A stretch of 35,360 nucleotides of DNA, from IMG/VR virus record IMGVR_UViG_3300020472_002183, positions 1-35,360 of that record. One strand, written 5' to 3'. Source of the DNA: a virus. This document shows positions 33,304 through 35,360 of the stretch, piece by piece. Each line of letters opens with the position of its first letter. Position 1 is the first letter of the stretch. The notes under the pieces are model-generated. The model made no database searches and was not told the DNA's origin. It saw nothing but the letters and a program-made list of their open reading frames with translations. A program made the translations under genes and the position numbers.

Positions 33304-33701
33304 TGAAACAACTAGATAAAGCATTTAACATCACTCCTGAAGTGGTTCCTGAAGAACCCAAACCTGTGGTTAAAGAAAAACCAGATAGGTTAACTAAGAA
33401 TGATGTTGAAAAAGATTATGACTATACAAGAGGTAATCTTTATAGTATTATCGAAAAAGGTCAAGAAGCAATTGATGGTATACTCGAACTTGCTCAAGAA
33501 ACTGAGCAACCAAGAGCATATGAAGTTGCTGGTCAGTTGATTAAGAGTGTATCTGATGCAACTGATAAATTGATGGATCTTCAGAAAAAACTGAAAGATG
33601 TTGAGGAAGAAAAAACCAAAACAACCAATGTAACTAATAATGCATTGTTTGTTGGTTCTACTTCCGATTTGGCTAAGTTGATTAAACAACAGAATCAATG
33701 A
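33303..33701 (+). CDS. 16: Terminase small subunit gp16
   Basis: This 132-residue protein is the regulatory subunit of the packaging motor that works with gp17. Two blocks align by eye with T4 gp16: DVEKDYDYTRGNLYSII...QPRAYEVAGQLIKSVSDATDKLMDLQKKLKDV (T4: DLEDDYGVVRRNMHFQQ...[32 protein letters not shown]) and NNALFVGSTSDLAKLI (T4: QNATVFMGSPTELMDEI). The central helices (about 65-105) form the coiled-coil oligomerisation core in T4-like small terminases. It is shorter than T4 gp16 (164) mainly at the C-terminus. The start shares one base with the gp15 stop, and the stop overlaps the next gene by four bases (ATGA). Confidence 0.9.
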   Translation: MKQLDKAFNITPEVVPEEPKPVVKEKPDRLTKNDVEKDYDYTRGNLYSIIEKGQEAIDGILELAQETEQPRAYEVAGQLIKSVSDATDKLMDLQKKLKDVEEEKTKTTNVTNNALFVGSTSDLAKLIKQQNQ

Positions 33702-34210
33702 AGAATTTTAAGAAATTTATTAAAGAACAACCCACTAATGTTACTGGTGGTGTTGCTAAATTTGATAAGTATCTTTTTCCCATTGATGACGATACATTAA
33801 CTCAGGATTATCAAACACCTTATGGATTAAATTATAGATTGTCTAATATTTTTCCAGTAGAGAAACTAACTCTTCAGGATATAGATACTATGACAAGTGC
33901 TTCTAAAAAGTATGTCAACATGCAGGATGACAATGCAAGACAAAGAACTATGAAGAATTATTCCCAATTTATGGAGGAAACTAAATCTAAAGATTGTCCT
34001 CCTGGTAAATATTATTGTTTCACAGATAAAAAATGCAAATCTATTCCTAAAGGATATTATGTTGGTGCGAGAGGAAGGTTAGCACAAGAACCAGAGGACG
34101 GAGACAATGACAACGGAAATGGGAGTAATAATGGTGTGGACAGTGGTAATGGCAATGGCCATAGTAATGGTGGTGGGAACGGTCATGGGTCTAATGGAGG
34201 AGGATCATGA
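33698..34210 (+). CDS. Conserved marine-phage protein with CPPG Cys motif and Gly/Asn-rich tail, unknown function
   Basis: The 170-residue protein begins MKNFKKFIKEQPTNVTGGVAKFDKYLFP, a basic helix followed by a structured region up to about residue 95. Residues 100-113 are CPPGKYYCFTDKKC, three cysteines (100, 107, 113) in a compact motif, followed by SIPKGYYVGARGRLAQ. Residues 131-170 are an acidic stretch and then a low-complexity tail of G, N, S and H. I recall similar CPPG...PKGY endings in other marine T4-like phage proteins but cannot assign a function. It lies between gp16 and gp17 with 4-base overlaps on both sides, so expression is tied to packaging genes. A minor virion or assembly protein is possible. 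Metal binding by the cysteines is only a possibility. Confidence 0.65.
   Translation: MKNFKKFIKEQPTNVTGGVAKFDKYLFPIDDDTLTQDYQTPYGLNYRLSNIFPVEKLTLQDIDTMTSASKKYVNMQDDNARQRTMKNYSQFMEETKSKDCPPGKYYCFTDKKCKSIPKGYYVGARGRLAQEPEDGDNDNGNGSNNGVDSGNGNGHSNGGGNGHGSNGGGS
34196..34203 (+). promoter_or_regulatory. Ribosome binding site of the DUF192 gene, embedded in glycine codons
   Basis: GGAGGAGG, the last glycine codons of the preceding gene, forms a near-perfect Shine-Dalgarno 3-6 bases before the ATG at 34207. The low-complexity Gly tail therefore also serves as the initiation signal of the next gene. Confidence 0.65.
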
Positions 34211-34851
34211 AGATTAACTTACCACTTAAAATAGAAATTCCAAATACACAGGCAGAATTTGAGTTAGGTCTGATGTTTAGAGAAAGTCTAGAAGAAGATA
34301 CTGGAATGCTTTTTGCATTTGCAGAAAATGGTGAACACTCTTTTCATATGAGACATACTACTATTCCTCTTGATATTGCATTTATTACTGAAGAAGGAGT
34401 TATAGAAAGTATTAAAGAATTAGAACCCTTAAGATCTTCTCCTGTTTATCCTGACAGTAACATTCGTTATGCGTTGGAAGTGAATCGGGGATGGTTTGCT
34501 GAGAATAATGTTAATGTAGGAGATAATGTTTTTGTAGATGATTGGAGAACTGATTATAGACCAACTGAAATAGAATCAATTGATATAATTAAACCAGAAC
34601 CATTAAAACCCTCACCAAGTATTCTTGATGAATCAACAAGAATACCAACTGAAATAGGTAATCTTATAGATGTTTATTTGGCATGGAGAGGAAGAAACTA
34701 CATGATTAAGATGTTCTTCCCTCAAGTATCAAAACCATCTAAAAAAGAAGTAATAACACAAGTAAGTAAGGTTTATCCTGGTTGTAAGGTTTGGAACTAT
34801 GAACGTACAGATTACGTTCCTGGTCAACCATTCTTGCGAATAGGATCTTAA
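34207..34851 (+). CDS. DUF192-domain protein with C-terminal extension
   Basis: Residues about 12-108 match the DUF192 pattern: FELGLMFRESLEEDTGMLFAF, HSFHMRHTTIPLDIAFITEEGVIESI, then RYALEVNRGWFAENNVNVGD. The usual FWM(K/R)NT motif reads SFHMRHT here. DUF192 proteins are small beta proteins of unknown biochemical function. They occur in bacteria, often exported, and in marine T4-like phages. No signal peptide is seen. The remaining 100 residues, ending AWRGRNYMIKMFFPQ...VYPGCKVWNYERTDYVPGQPFLRIGS, form a separate domain I do not recognise from characterised families. At 214 residues it is about twice the length of the DUF192 core. It overlaps the preceding gene by four bases and is 15 bases before gp17. 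Confidence 0.78.
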   Translation: MKINLPLKIEIPNTQAEFELGLMFRESLEEDTGMLFAFAENGEHSFHMRHTTIPLDIAFITEEGVIESIKELEPLRSSPVYPDSNIRYALEVNRGWFAENNVNVGDNVFVDDWRTDYRPTEIESIDIIKPEPLKPSPSILDESTRIPTEIGNLIDVYLAWRGRNYMIKMFFPQVSKPSKKEVITQVSKVYPGCKVWNYERTDYVPGQPFLRIGS

Positions 34852-34866
34852 TTATTATTTTTTATT

Positions 34867-35360
34867 ATGAAAAGAGACGAAATATACTTAGGTAATCCCA
34901 ATCTAAAACGGGCAAATACTACCATAGAGTTTACTCAAGAACAGATTCTTGAGTTTATGGCATGTAGGGAAGATCCTGTTTACTTTGCACAGAAGCACGT
35001 TAAGATTGTTACTCTTGATAAAGGTTTGATGCCATTCGAACCTTATGATTTCCAGCAAAAGTTAATTGAGAACTTTCATGATAATAGATTCAATATCTGT
35101 AAGATGCCTCGGCAGACAGGTAAATCTACAACTGTTATATCATATTTGTTGCATTATCTGCTATTTAATGATAGTGTAAATATTGGTATTCTTGCTAATA
35201 AGGCAGCAACCGCAAGGGAACTTCTTGGTAGACTACAAACTGCATATGAGAATGTTCCCAAGTGGATGCAACAAGGTGTATTAGCATGGAATAGAGGTTC
35301 ATTAGAGTTAGAAAATGGTTCCAAAATCTTGGCTGCTTCGACATCTGCCAGTGCTGTTCG
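34867..35360 (+). CDS. 17: Terminase large subunit gp17, 3' part outside the window
   Basis: The gene starts at ATG 34867 and runs off the right edge; 164 complete codons are visible. It encodes the packaging ATPase/nuclease. Residues 57-70 (FEPYDFQQKLIENF) form the adenine-binding Q region. Residues 82-88 (RQTGKST) are Walker A, corresponding to SRQLGKTT of T4. SVNIGILANKAATARELLGRL and QGVLAWNRGSLELENGSKILAASTSASAV match T4 gp17 (GILAHKGSMSAEVLDR; QPGIVEWNKGSIELDNGS) closely. Walker B and the nuclease domain lie beyond the window. There is no Shine-Dalgarno; the upstream bases are T-rich (ATTATTATTTTTTATT). The start is supported by the KRDEIYLGNPNLKRAN sequence and the 15-base gap after the DUF192 gene. 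Because only the beginning is present, an intron or split gene cannot be excluded. Confidence 0.93.
   Translation, partial: MKRDEIYLGNPNLKRANTTIEFTQEQILEFMACREDPVYFAQKHVKIVTLDKGLMPFEPYDFQQKLIENFHDNRFNICKMPRQTGKSTTVISYLLHYLLFNDSVNIGILANKAATARELLGRLQTAYENVPKWMQQGVLAWNRGSLELENGSKILAASTSASAV

Noticed and set aside
34849-34866. T-rich stretch before gp17 as a terminator
   Set aside because: There is no hairpin before the T run, and the gp17 start follows at once, so termination here would make little sense.
1-35360. tRNA genes, homing endonucleases, insertion sequences or attachment sites
   Set aside because: Intergenic gaps are all under 35 bases and none of the readable proteins shows nuclease or recombinase motifs apart from the terminase start, so nothing supports these features.

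Overview
The window is an almost gap-free, one-direction (+ strand) late structural and DNA-packaging block of a T4-like marine myovirus. The strongest evidence is the ordered run of T4-type genes at the right end: gp8 (baseplate wedge), gp13, gp14 (neck), gp15 (tail terminator), gp16 (small terminase) and gp17 (large terminase). Each is recognisable by its conserved termini or motifs. The AT-rich composition, the YHYH domain, the DUF4815 protein and the many Gly/Thr/Val-rich beta-repeat modules are typical of cyanophages and SAR11 phages. The host (Prochlorococcus, Synechococcus or Pelagibacter-type) cannot be decided from this sequence alone.

Layout. 1-14681: the 3' part of a giant virion protein gene that is open at the left edge (at least 4,893 codons in the window), with a YHYH domain and several families of internal repeats. 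14708-16063: a fibre-like protein. 16067-18970: an unusual protein joining an I9-like propeptide, a complete subtilisin (S8) catalytic domain, a long glycine-rich region and a C-terminal cupredoxin-like domain. 19004-20551: gp8. 20568-28214: a 2,548-residue DUF4815 baseplate/tail protein. 28214-28811: two small genes, one coiled-coil and one BppU-N-like. 28838-33303: gp13, gp14 (enlarged by beta repeats) and gp15. 33303-35360: gp16, a small Cys-motif/Gly-Asn-rich protein, a DUF192 protein and the start of gp17.

The genes fit one late programme: baseplate and fibre components, then neck and tail completion, then packaging. Most neighbours overlap by 1-11 bases or are separated by fewer than 35, so translation is probably coupled. 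Several boundaries carry a TAAATA-type motif like the T4 late promoter, usually overlapping the stop codon of the preceding gene. No stretch over 300 bases lacks a gene. I see no tRNA, CRISPR array, insertion sequence or integrase.

The most unusual content is the protease/adhesin-like/cupredoxin fusion, and a shared set of beta-repeat modules that appear to have spread through the giant protein, gp8, the DUF4815 protein, gp14 and gp15.
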